NCBI GenBank assembly: GCA_038200385.1
Contig: JBBPYA010000128.1
Location: forward strand, 1-23,147
Source: JBBPYA01 sp038200385
Lineage (GTDB): Bacteria; Actinomycetota; Actinomycetes; Mycobacteriales; Geodermatophilaceae
Direction of reading: 5' to 3'
DNA length: 23,147 nt
The notes beneath the pieces are model-generated. The model did no database searches, had not been told where the DNA came from, and worked only from the letters and a program-made list of their open reading frames with translations. Position numbers and translations under genes: made by a program. Below are positions 7,410 to 14,667 of the stretch, in pieces; the stretch's first letter is position 1, and each line of letters begins with the position of its first letter.

Positions 7410-7431
7410 TACCGTGTGACAGATCACGGTA
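7410..7431. promoter_or_regulatory. Operator-like inverted repeat upstream of the small membrane gene
   Basis: TACCGTG (7410-7416), an 8-bp spacer, then CACGGTA (7425-7431): perfect 7-bp arms. It lies 14 bp upstream of the small membrane gene's ATG and next to its ribosome-binding site. The distal arm read on the minus strand contains TACCGT, a possible -10 (TANNNT). A dimeric repressor bound here could block transcription of the minus-strand gene. The cognate regulator is unknown. Confidence 0.5.
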
Positions 7432-7730
7432 GCCGATCAGGTTGTACCAGTGGTGTCTATGAGCGAGCCCCGGGATGGACCCTGCGTGACTCCCGGGCGG
7501 TCATCCGGCGGGAGCAGGGGCGTCGACGTCCGTCCTGCGGGCCTGTGTCTGCGGCCGGGCCAAGCGCAGGTACAGGCTTTGGGACCACGAGCAGGTTTCA
7601 ACAGCGTCGACGTCACCGGACCGCCCAGGATGACCACCGGCATCGGATGTTCGCTCACCCGGGCCGACCGGCTCCGACGGTGCCAACCATGCTCGCGCCC
7701 GGCCAAGCACGGTCCGGCAGGATCGGGGGC
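7432..7730. other. Gene-free stretch before the SDR gene
   Basis: About 300 bp between the operator-like palindrome and the SDR start. Open frames exist on both strands, but none has a recognisable domain, a good start site or convincing actinobacterial codon pattern. The SDR frame extends upstream through this region to 7416, but the extension looks unlike any SDR N-terminus. I see no tRNA, insertion-sequence end or strong hairpin. It may hold the SDR promoter and degraded sequence continuing the pseudogene island. Confidence 0.4.
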
Positions 7731-8492
7731 ATGGATCTGGGTCTGAGCGGACGGGTGTACGTCGTTACGGGTGGCAGCAGCGGGCTGGGCCGGGCCGGCG
7801 CCGAAGCCCTCGCGGCAGACGGGGCGCGGCTGGTGATCGGGGCCCGCGACCCCGACGCGCTGGAGGCCACGGCCCGGGCGCTGGGTAGCCCCGAGAATGC
7901 CATCGGCATACCGGCCGACCTGGCCGATCCCGACGCCCCGGCCCGGCTGGTCGGGCGTGCCATCGAGGAGTTCGGACGGCTGGACGGCGCGCTGCTCAGC
8001 GTCGGGGGGCCGCCGGCCGGCCCGGTGACCGGGATGGACGACGAGGCGTGGCGGGCGGCGTTCGAGTCGGTGTTCCTCGGCCAACTGCGGGCCGCGCGGG
8101 CGGTCGCGGACGCGGTGTCCGACGGGGGGTCGATCGCCTTCGTGCTGTCCTCGTCGGTGCGCTCCCCCATCCCCGGGCTGGCCCTGTCCAACGGGCTTCG
8201 ACCCGGCCTGGCGATGGTGGCCAAGACCCTCGCCGACGAACTCGGGCCGCGCGGGATCAGGGTGAACAGCCTGCTGCCGGGGCGGATCGCCACCGCGCGG
8301 GTCCGGGCCCTGGACGAGAGTCAGGGAGACCCGGACGCCGTCCGGGCCGCCGCCGAGAAGGGCATCCCACTGCGCCGCTACGGCGAGGCCGCCGAGTTCG
8401 GCCGGGTCGCGGCGTTCGTCCTGTCACCGGCCGCGTCCTACCTCACCGGCACGGTCATCCCGGTCGACGGGGGGATGCTGCGCACGCTGTGA
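7731..8492 (+). CDS. SDR-family oxidoreductase, variant lacking the YxxxK pair
   Basis: A 253-aa short-chain dehydrogenase/reductase-fold protein. The cofactor motif TGGSSGLG (13-20) is intact, and the C-terminus has RGIRVNSLLPGRI and the typical end YLTGTVIPVDGGML. The serine region reads VLSSSVRSPIPGL (138-150). Where YxxxK is expected, SNGLRPG (153-159) occurs instead, so the catalytic Tyr and Lys are absent. This variant is seen in a recognisable subgroup often annotated as FabG-like. Its reaction is unclear, and conventional 3-oxoacyl-ACP reduction is doubtful. I chose the ATG at 7731 because the nucleotide-binding strand begins just after it; a G-rich AGGATCGGGGG precedes it. Confidence 0.88.
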   Translation: MDLGLSGRVYVVTGGSSGLGRAGAEALAADGARLVIGARDPDALEATARALGSPENAIGIPADLADPDAPARLVGRAIEEFGRLDGALLSVGGPPAGPVTGMDDEAWRAAFESVFLGQLRAARAVADAVSDGGSIAFVLSSSVRSPIPGLALSNGLRPGLAMVAKTLADELGPRGIRVNSLLPGRIATARVRALDESQGDPDAVRAAAEKGIPLRRYGEAAEFGRVAAFVLSPAASYLTGTVIPVDGGMLRTL

Positions 8493-8633
8493 CCCGGTCG
8501 GCGTCCCGGCCTGGGCTTGCTCCGCTCCGTCGACCGTCGGCTCGCCGTGGCGGCCCGCCCATTGGACACTGTGTGGGCGCAGGGTGCGGCCGGTCGGGGA
8601 TCCCGGGCCGCCGGGTCGAGAAGGGATCCGCGG

Positions 8634-9122
8634 TTGTTCTTCGACGACTGGTTCAGTCTGGTCCGGGTGCTCGTGGTGGGGGTGCTGAGCTACGCCGCGC
8701 TGATCGTCCTGCTCCGGGCGTCCGGCAAGCGGACGTTGAGCAAGCTCAACGCGTTCGACTTCGTGGTCACGGTCGCGATCGGCTCGACGTTCGCCAGCGT
8801 ACTGCTGTCCTCGGGCGTGGCCCTGGCGGAGGGCGTCACCGCGCTGGCGCTACTGATGGCCCTGCAGTACGCGGTCGCGTGGGCCTCGATCCGCAGCCCG
8901 CTGGTCGAGCGACTGGTCAAGTCCGAGCCGACCCTGCTCTACCGCGACGGTTTCCTGACCGCCACGATGCGCCGGGAGCGGGTGACCCCCGACGAGCTGC
9001 GGCAGGCGGTACGCGGGCAGGGCTACTCCGAGCTGGCGGAGGTCACGGCGATCGTGCTGGAGAACGACGGCTCTCTGAGCGTGCTCACCGCCGTACCGCC
9101 GCTTCCGGACGGGTCACGGTAG
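8634..9122 (+). CDS. DUF421 (YetF-like) membrane protein
   Basis: A 162-aa protein with the DUF421 layout. Three hydrophobic helices fall at about residues 7-27, 38-60 and 63-82. The conserved segment RASGKRTLSKLNAFDFVVTV links helices one and two. A cytoplasmic domain follows, with EPTLLYRDGFL and MRRERVTPDELRQAVRGQG. Function of this family is not established; some members influence spore properties in Bacillus. The TTG at 8634 is preferred because GAGAAGGGA lies about 7 nt upstream. An alternative TTG at 8517 would add an Arg-rich extension with no family resemblance. The 3' end overlaps the convergent ABC exporter by 9 bp. Confidence 0.85.
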   Translation: MFFDDWFSLVRVLVVGVLSYAALIVLLRASGKRTLSKLNAFDFVVTVAIGSTFASVLLSSGVALAEGVTALALLMALQYAVAWASIRSPLVERLVKSEPTLLYRDGFLTATMRRERVTPDELRQAVRGQGYSELAEVTAIVLENDGSLSVLTAVPPLPDGSR

Positions 9123-11042
9123 GGCCGCGGCCACCTCTGTCCCGGCTCCGGCATCGGCGGCGAGCAGGGCCGGGGACTGGCGCTCGAACTGGGTGCGGTA
9201 TAGCTCGGCGTAGTGGCCGTTGAGGGCCAGCAGGTCCTCGTGCCGCCCGGACTCCACGACCTGGCCCTCGTCGATCACCAGGATCTGGTCGGCGTCGCGC
9301 ACCGTCGACAGCCGGTGCGCGATGACCACTGACGTACGCCCGGTCAGGGCCGCGTCGAGGGCCCGCTGCACGGCGACCTCGGACTCGGAGTCCAGGTGGG
9401 CCGTCGCCTCGTCCAGGATGACGATGCCAGGGCCCTTGAGCAGCACCCGGGCGATCGCCAGCCGCTGCTTCTCCCCGCCGGACAACCGGTAGCCGCGGTC
9501 CCCGACGACGGTGTCCAGTCCCTCGGGCAGCGCGCGGACGAGCGGCCCGATGTGCGCTGCGTCCAGAACGGCGTACAGGTCCTCGTCGGCGGCCTCGGGG
9601 CGGGCGTAGAGCAGGTTGTTGCGGATCGTGTCGTGGAACATGTGCGCGTCCTGCGTGACCGCACCGATCGCCCCGCGCAGCGAGGCCAGCGTGGCGTCGC
9701 GGACGTCGATCCCGCCGATGCGCACCGCCCCCGAGCCGACGTCGTAGATGCGCGGCACGAGCTGGCTGATCGTCGTCTTGCCGGCGCCCGAGGAGCCGAC
9801 GAGGGCCACCATCTGGCCGGGCTCGGCGCGGAAGGAGACACCGTGCAGCACCGGATTGGCCGGGGTCTGGTCGGGTATCGCGATGTCTTCGAGGGAAGCG
9901 AGTGAGACCTCGTCGGCACGGGGGTAGGCGAAGTGCACGTTGTCGAACTCCAGCGCCCGCGCCTCGCGCGGCAGTTCCACCGCGTCCGGCTTCTCGGTGA
10001 TCTTCGGCGGCAGGTCGAGCACCTCGAAGACCCGCTCGAAGGACACCAGGGCGCTCATGACGTCGACGCGGACGTTGGACAGCGCGGTCAGCGGGCCGTA
10101 CAGGCGGGACAGCAGCAGCGCCAGGGACACCACGGTGCCTGGCGTCAGGCTGCCGGTGAACGCCAGCCACCCGCCGAGGCCGTAGACGAGGGCCTGCGCC
10201 AGAGCCGCGACCAGGGCCAGCGCGGTGAAGAACGTCCGGCTGTACATCGCCGACTGGATCCCGATGTCACGAACCCGTCCGGCCCGGCCGCGGAAGGATT
10301 CCGCCTCCTGCTCGGGGCGACCGAACAGCGAGACCAGCAGCGCCCCGGAGACGTTGAACCGCTCGGTCATCGTCGAGTTCATCGACGCGTTCAGGCCGTA
10401 GCTCTCCCGGGTGATTTGCTGCAACCGGCGTCCGACCCGCCGCGCCGGGAGCACGAAGACCGGCAGCAGCACCAGCGACAGCGCGGTGATCTGCCACGAC
10501 AGGCTGAACATCACGCCGGCGGTGAGGACCAGGCCGATCACGTTGGACACGACGCCTGACAGGGTGGAGGTGAACGCCTGCTGCGCGCCGATCACGTCGT
10601 TGTTCAGCCGGCTGACCAGCGCACCGGTCTGGGTGCGGGTGAAGAACGACAGCGGCATCCGCTGCACGTGTTCGTAGACCTTGGTCCGTAGGTCGTAGAT
10701 CAGGCCCTCCCCGATCTGCGAGGAGAACCACCGGTTGCCCATCGAGAAGCCCGCGTCCAGCACGGCGAGCCCGGCGATGATCAGCGCCAGCCGGATGACG
10801 TCACCGGCCGAGCCGCCGAGCCCGGCGATCTGGTTGACGATGTCCCCGGCCAGCAGCGGGGTGACCACCCCGATCAGCGCCGAGGCGGTCACGATGGCCA
10901 GGAACACCGCCAGTTGCCGCCGGTACGGCGTCGCGAAGGCCGCGACGCGACGCACGGTGCCCGCCGTCAGTCGCTGCCCGGGGACCGTCTTGTCCCTCGT
11001 GAACGACCGCATCGTCGTGTAGTTCGAGTGGTGTGCGCTCAT
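9114..11042 (-). CDS. ABC exporter, fused permease and ATPase (multidrug/lipid type)
   Basis: A 642-aa half-transporter with an N-terminal six-helix type IV exporter domain (about 35-320) and a C-terminal ATPase (about 370-620). The ATPase has Walker A GSSGAGKTT, a Q-loop VTQDAHMFHDTIRNNL, signature LSGGEKQRLAIARVLL, Walker B IVILDEATAHLD and the switch His in VVIAHRLSTV. One gene encoding both domains suggests a homodimer, or a heterodimer with a partner elsewhere. Substrate is unknown; the family exports drugs, lipids or peptides. The ATG at 11042 has no classic ribosome-binding site: the position is taken by a 12-bp palindrome. It converges with the DUF421 gene, overlapping by 9 bp. Confidence 0.94.
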   Translation of the reverse strand: MSAHHSNYTTMRSFTRDKTVPGQRLTAGTVRRVAAFATPYRRQLAVFLAIVTASALIGVVTPLLAGDIVNQIAGLGGSAGDVIRLALIIAGLAVLDAGFSMGNRWFSSQIGEGLIYDLRTKVYEHVQRMPLSFFTRTQTGALVSRLNNDVIGAQQAFTSTLSGVVSNVIGLVLTAGVMFSLSWQITALSLVLLPVFVLPARRVGRRLQQITRESYGLNASMNSTMTERFNVSGALLVSLFGRPEQEAESFRGRAGRVRDIGIQSAMYSRTFFTALALVAALAQALVYGLGGWLAFTGSLTPGTVVSLALLLSRLYGPLTALSNVRVDVMSALVSFERVFEVLDLPPKITEKPDAVELPREARALEFDNVHFAYPRADEVSLASLEDIAIPDQTPANPVLHGVSFRAEPGQMVALVGSSGAGKTTISQLVPRIYDVGSGAVRIGGIDVRDATLASLRGAIGAVTQDAHMFHDTIRNNLLYARPEAADEDLYAVLDAAHIGPLVRALPEGLDTVVGDRGYRLSGGEKQRLAIARVLLKGPGIVILDEATAHLDSESEVAVQRALDAALTGRTSVVIAHRLSTVRDADQILVIDEGQVVESGRHEDLLALNGHYAELYRTQFERQSPALLAADAGAGTEVAAALP

Positions 11043-11044
11043 GT

Positions 11045-11056
11045 ATTACCTGTAAT
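11045..11056. promoter_or_regulatory. Palindrome covering the ribosome-binding position of the ABC exporter
   Basis: ATTACCTGTAAT is a perfect inverted repeat (ATTAC, CT, GTAAT) starting 2 nt upstream of the exporter ATG. On the coding strand it gives ATTACAGGTAAT, whose AGGT may serve as a weak Shine-Dalgarno. AT-rich palindromes like this are typical MarR-family binding sites, but no MarR gene is in the window. Confidence 0.45.
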
Positions 11057-11124
11057 CATCGGCTGCCTTTCACTGCCCAACGCCGTGGTCCCCGGATCGC
11101 TTCCCGGGCCGGAGCGGGAGGCGA

Positions 11125-12222
11125 TCAGCCGGGCAACCCCAGCATGGACCCTGCCGCGCGACGCCGTGCCGGACTGGTCAGGACGTCGACGCTGTCGACG
11201 GCCTGGTCGATGGCGCCGGGTAGCCGTGGCGTGCTGTCCGAGCGGTCGCCCACCCCCTCGATCAGGCGACGCAGCGCGGGGTCGGTGATCGCGGCGACCA
11301 GCGCGGTGACCAGACCCGCCGCAGGGGGAACCTGGATGTTGCGCTCGTGGAAGGCCACCGGGAGCGGATCGACGCGGGCGGCCAATCCGAGCGCATTCGT
11401 GGCCGCCACGAGGTGCCCCGCGGCCCGTCCGAGCGCCTGCTCCCGCTCCCGCCAGCGCGACGCGGCGAGCGCGGCGGACAGCTCCGGCGCCAGAACGCCG
11501 GCGATCGGCAGCCGCGCGAACGCCGTTCCGAGCCACTTGCTGTACGGCGCCCACTGCCGCGCCACGAGCAGGGCGAGCCGGATCAGGTCGCGCACCAGCC
11601 GGGCGGCGAGGATCGCGCTCCCCAACGCGTCGCCGTACCCGCCGGTACGCCCGACGAAAGGCGCCTCCTGATCCACCCGCAGCCAACCGGCGGCCAGCAC
11701 GTACCGCCACACGTCCTCCGGATACCACGTCACCGCCTCCCGTCCGGCGGTGAGCAGCCCGGCCGGATCGTGGAACACCGGCGCCGCGGTGACGGTCGCC
11801 AGCAGCTGGGTCGGCGTACGCAACCAGTCAGCCGGCGGCACTCCGGCGGTGGGGTCGAAACCGAGCCGGGCGGTGAACAGCGCGGCGGCCGTGGTGACCG
11901 CCGGCGTGGTGGTCCAGCCGTTGAACGCCGTCTCGCTGGTGAACCAGACCGGCAGACCGTGCTGCCGCTCCGGCAGGGTGGCTAGCGCGGCCACGACCGG
12001 CTCCGGGGCGACGTCGGGCGGCAGGACGATCTGCACGCGGGGGCCGAAGTCGTGGTCCGGCGACACCGTGTCGTCGTACCCGAGCACGTCCGAGCCGTCC
12101 CCGATCATGGCCGCCGCGTGCGGAGCGCCGCCGAGGACAGGTTCGATCCGGGGCCGGACCTGCTCGAGGTAGAACGTGCGCGACAGCTGATGCCCCCGTG
12201 GTGCTGCGGCCGCCCTCGACAC
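11125..12222 (-). CDS. DUF4037 protein (nucleotidyltransferase-like)
   Basis: A 365-aa protein with the DUF4037 pattern. A GDGSDVLGYDDTVSPDHDFG segment (about 41-60) recalls the GS...D.D metal site of nucleotidyltransferase folds. A helical C-terminal region contains WYPEDVWRYVLAAGWLR, EAPFVGRTGGYGDALGS, the RLVRDLIRLALLV helix and PYSKWLGTAFARL. The substrate is unknown; a role in modifying a small molecule or RNA would be speculation. The GTG at 12222 lacks a Shine-Dalgarno but has TAGGCT exactly 6 nt upstream, suggesting a leaderless mRNA. It sits 82 bp before the ABC exporter and 86 bp after the crotonase gene, all on the same strand. Confidence 0.82.
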   Translation of the reverse strand: MSRAAAAPRGHQLSRTFYLEQVRPRIEPVLGGAPHAAAMIGDGSDVLGYDDTVSPDHDFGPRVQIVLPPDVAPEPVVAALATLPERQHGLPVWFTSETAFNGWTTTPAVTTAAALFTARLGFDPTAGVPPADWLRTPTQLLATVTAAPVFHDPAGLLTAGREAVTWYPEDVWRYVLAAGWLRVDQEAPFVGRTGGYGDALGSAILAARLVRDLIRLALLVARQWAPYSKWLGTAFARLPIAGVLAPELSAALAASRWREREQALGRAAGHLVAATNALGLAARVDPLPVAFHERNIQVPPAAGLVTALVAAITDPALRRLIEGVGDRSDSTPRLPGAIDQAVDSVDVLTSPARRRAAGSMLGLPG

Positions 12223-12228
12223 CAGTCG

Positions 12229-12234
12229 AGCCTA
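12229..12234 (-). promoter_or_regulatory. Putative -10 hexamer for a leaderless DUF4037 transcript
   Basis: TAGGCT on the minus strand fits TANNNT and ends 6 nt before the GTG at 12222, the same spacing as at vapB. No Shine-Dalgarno is present. No clear -35 is seen. Confidence 0.4.
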
Positions 12235-12308
12235 GTGAGGCGTGTCGACCCCGTTCTCGGCGCGCCACGGGCGTCGAGCCCCCGGCCAGGTGCGGCCGGT
12301 ATTCGACG

Positions 12309-13073
12309 CTAGGAACCGAACAGCGTCCGCAGGCTGCGGATCTGGGCCGCCCGCTCCCGGCGTTCCTGCGCGGCGTGATCCCGGTCGGATGCGCCCAGCA
12401 GGAGAGCCTTGGTCTCGCGGAGTGCGGCAGCGGGGGCGGCCAGCAGCGCGGCCACCAGGTCCGCGGTGGCCGCCGCCAGCTCCACGGCCGGGACCACGAG
12501 GCTGGCCAGGCCGAGCCGGGCAGCTTCGTCGGCGGCGATCCGGCGGCCGGTCGCGCAGATCTCCAGCGCCCGGCTGTACCCGACGATGTCCACCAACGGC
12601 TTGGTGCCGGCCAAGTCAGGGACGACGCCCAACCCGGTCTCGGCCATGCACAGCTTCGCGTCGTCGGCCAGTACCCGCAGATCGCAGGCCAGGGCGAGCT
12701 GGAAGCCGGCACCGATCGCGTGCCCCTGCACGGCCGCGACGGACACGATGCCGGGATCGCGCAACCAGGTGAACCCGGCCTGGTAGCCGGCGATCACGTC
12801 GTCAGCGTCGGCCGAGTTGGCCAGCGCCGAGATGCCGGGCAGACCCGGCAGCCCGTCAGCGCTGAACAGGGCCCGGTCCAACCCGGCGCTGAAGGACGTC
12901 CCTGCGGCCCGGATCACGACGACCCGCACGTCCGCGGGGAGGTTCTCGCCGATCTCGCGCAGCCGGGTCCAGGTGTGCGGCGTCTGGGCGTTCAGCGCAT
13001 CCGGGCGATCCAGCACAACCGTGGCCAGTGCACCGTCCCGCTCCAGCCGTACCCCGCCGTCAGCGGAGGTCAC
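12309..13073 (-). CDS. Enoyl-CoA hydratase/isomerase (crotonase) family protein
   Basis: A 254-aa crotonase-fold protein. The CoA-binding and oxyanion-hole parts are recognisable: RPDALNAQT (23-31), SFSAGLDRALFS (60-71) and GHAIGAGFQLALACD (117-131). Aligned to mitochondrial hydratase, the residue equivalent to Glu144 is Gln125, while the Glu164 equivalent is present as Glu145 in MAETGLGVVPD. With only one of the two catalytic glutamates, simple hydration of enoyl-CoA is doubtful; isomerase or another crotonase reaction is possible. The GTG at 13073 lies 6 bp after the stop of the small HTH gene, so the two are probably cotranscribed. Confidence 0.9.
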   Translation of the reverse strand: MTSADGGVRLERDGALATVVLDRPDALNAQTPHTWTRLREIGENLPADVRVVVIRAAGTSFSAGLDRALFSADGLPGLPGISALANSADADDVIAGYQAGFTWLRDPGIVSVAAVQGHAIGAGFQLALACDLRVLADDAKLCMAETGLGVVPDLAGTKPLVDIVGYSRALEICATGRRIAADEAARLGLASLVVPAVELAAATADLVAALLAAPAAALRETKALLLGASDRDHAAQERRERAAQIRSLRTLFGS

Positions 13074-13079
13074 GGCCGC

Positions 13080-13370
13080 TCAGGACTTCTTGGCGGCCTG
13101 TCCCCTGGTGGCACCGCCCCGCCGGCGCAGCGCCTGGCCGTCCTCGGTCAGCAACCGGTGGACGAAACCGTACGAGCGCCCCGACGACGCGGCCAGCGCT
13201 CGGATGCTCTCGCCCCGGTCGTAGCGCGCCCGCAGGGACGACGCCAACTTGGTGCGTTCCGCACCGGACACCCGGACACCCTTGCTCAGTTCGGCCACCG
13301 TCGCTCCGTCCACTGTCACCCTGCGGGTGCCGGGATGCCGGCGCCTCGCTTCCAGGTCGGTACCGACCAT
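13080..13370 (-). CDS. Small helix-turn-helix protein
   Basis: A 96-aa protein whose centre (about 38-75) contains a helix-turn-helix of the resolvase/HTH type: ERTKLASSLRARYDRGESIR, then ALAASSGRSYGFVHRLLTE. The end RRRGGATRGQAAKKS is basic and could contact DNA or RNA. Small proteins of this pattern (GRSYGFVHR followed by RGGATRG) are widespread in actinobacteria but have no assigned role that I know. The ATG at 13370 is preceded by GCGGGGATC; an in-frame GTG near 13319 is an alternative start. It forms an apparent operon with the crotonase gene and is divergent from the membrane-protein gene. Confidence 0.8.
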   Translation of the reverse strand: MVGTDLEARRRHPGTRRVTVDGATVAELSKGVRVSGAERTKLASSLRARYDRGESIRALAASSGRSYGFVHRLLTEDGQALRRRGGATRGQAAKKS

Positions 13371-13398
13371 GATCCCCGCTCAGCGCCGAGCTAGCCAC

Positions 13399-13430
13399 TT
13401 GACCCCCGGGACCTCGACGCTCCGTACGAT
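13399..13430 (+). promoter_or_regulatory. Putative promoter of the polytopic membrane-protein gene
   Basis: TACGAT (13425-13430), a TANNNT -10, lies 8 nt before the GTG at 13439. TTGACC (13399-13404) could be a -35, although the 20-bp spacer is long. No Shine-Dalgarno separates the hexamer from the GTG, so a leaderless or nearly leaderless transcript is likely. Confidence 0.45.
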
Positions 13431-13438
13431 CTGCCACC

Positions 13439-14644
13439 GTGACCACGGTGACGCGGGCCCGGCGCAACGCCGGGACACCGCAGCGCCGCAGCCTGTCGGC
13501 GATTTTGTGGTGGTCGGCACTGACACTGGCCGCGCTGGCGGCCTGGTGGACGGCGGGTACGCCGCCGACCGGCGGGTCCGGGCCAAGCCTCGGTGTGGGG
13601 TGGCCGCTAGCCGCAGCGCCGGTGCTGATCGCGGTCCTCGGCCTGCTCGCGGTACACCAGCGCCGGCACGAGCGGGTGCCCTGGCCGGTGCTGCTGGCCG
13701 GGGCCTACCTGGTCTGCGCGGCCTGGACCATCACGCTCGCCGCGACCAGCGGCGCGCTGTCCGACCGGAGCCGGTTCGGGGCCGGCGAGGCGGCACCGCC
13801 GCTGTCAGGACGGCTGCTCGCGGAACTGGCGGGGTCCGGCGTCGACGGGGTGGCAGCCGCGGTGTTGGTCTGCCTGGTCGGGGCGGTTGCGACCCCGCTG
13901 GTGGCGATCGCGGTGCGATCGCTGTGCGGCGAGCTGACCTCGCGCCGGCTGCTTCCGGTCCTCGCCCTCGCGCCGTACGCCCTCGCCGGGGCGAACGTCG
14001 AAGCGCTCGCCCTCGCGCTGGGGGCTGCGACCCTGGCGACGGCGACCGTGGCCAGCGATCCGGACCGGCCCGGCCCGCGCCGGCTGCTGCTGGCGGCGGC
14101 CTGCGGACTGCTGCTCGGCACCGCCGCGCTGTTCGGATACGCCGCGGTGCTGCTCGCCGCCGGGGTGGTGTGCGTGTTCTTCGTCCGGCGCCGGCCGCTG
14201 CTCAACGTCGCGGCCGCGGCGACGTTCTTCGTCCCCCTGCTGCTGGCCCGGGCGATCGGACTGGACTGGACCGCGGACCTGGCCGGTGCGCTGCGGGTGG
14301 ACGCCGCGACCGGGCTCGGCCTGCTCGGATCCGCGCTGGCCGCCGCGGTGGTGCTCCTGGTCCTCGGCGGTCCGGCGCTGGCCGCGTCGCTGCGCTCGAT
14401 CCGGACAACGCCGGGCTGGCCGTTCCTCGTCGCCGGTGCGGCCGTCGTGTTCGCCGGTGTCGTCGCGGGCCTGGTGACCGACCGGGTGAATCCGGGTAGT
14501 TGGCTGCCCGGCCTGCCGTGGTTGCTGATGGCGGCGACCGCCCCGGACCGTCAGGGCGGTCCCTCGATCCCGACTCCGGTGTCCGTACTCGCCGTGGGCA
14601 GCGCCTCGGCGTACGCCGTCGCCCTGCTCAGTCAGGCCGGCTGA
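13439..14644 (+). CDS. Polytopic integral membrane protein of unknown function
   Basis: A 401-aa protein with a short basic N-terminus (VTTVTRARRNAGTPQRR) and roughly ten hydrophobic helices rich in Ala, Leu and Val. These include the segments at about 20-38, 52-70, 82-100, 142-162, 236-256 and 292-318. The general layout recalls integral membrane glycosyltransferase-like or mannosyltransferase-like actinobacterial proteins, but I see no conserved acidic catalytic motif, so no activity is assigned. The GTG at 13439 follows a -10-like TACGAT without a ribosome-binding site. It is divergent from the HTH gene (68 bp) and convergent with the ABC-F gene (23 bp). Confidence 0.8.
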   Translation: MTTVTRARRNAGTPQRRSLSAILWWSALTLAALAAWWTAGTPPTGGSGPSLGVGWPLAAAPVLIAVLGLLAVHQRRHERVPWPVLLAGAYLVCAAWTITLAATSGALSDRSRFGAGEAAPPLSGRLLAELAGSGVDGVAAAVLVCLVGAVATPLVAIAVRSLCGELTSRRLLPVLALAPYALAGANVEALALALGAATLATATVASDPDRPGPRRLLLAAACGLLLGTAALFGYAAVLLAAGVVCVFFVRRRPLLNVAAAATFFVPLLLARAIGLDWTADLAGALRVDAATGLGLLGSALAAAVVLLVLGGPALAASLRSIRTTPGWPFLVAGAAVVFAGVVAGLVTDRVNPGSWLPGLPWLLMAATAPDRQGGPSIPTPVSVLAVGSASAYAVALLSQAG

Positions 14645-14667
14645 CCAGAAGCCCGGGACCGGCCCGA

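Noticed and set aside
8048..9223. 391-codon plus-strand frame over the SDR and DUF421 genes
   Set aside because: Wrong-frame reading of two recognised proteins.
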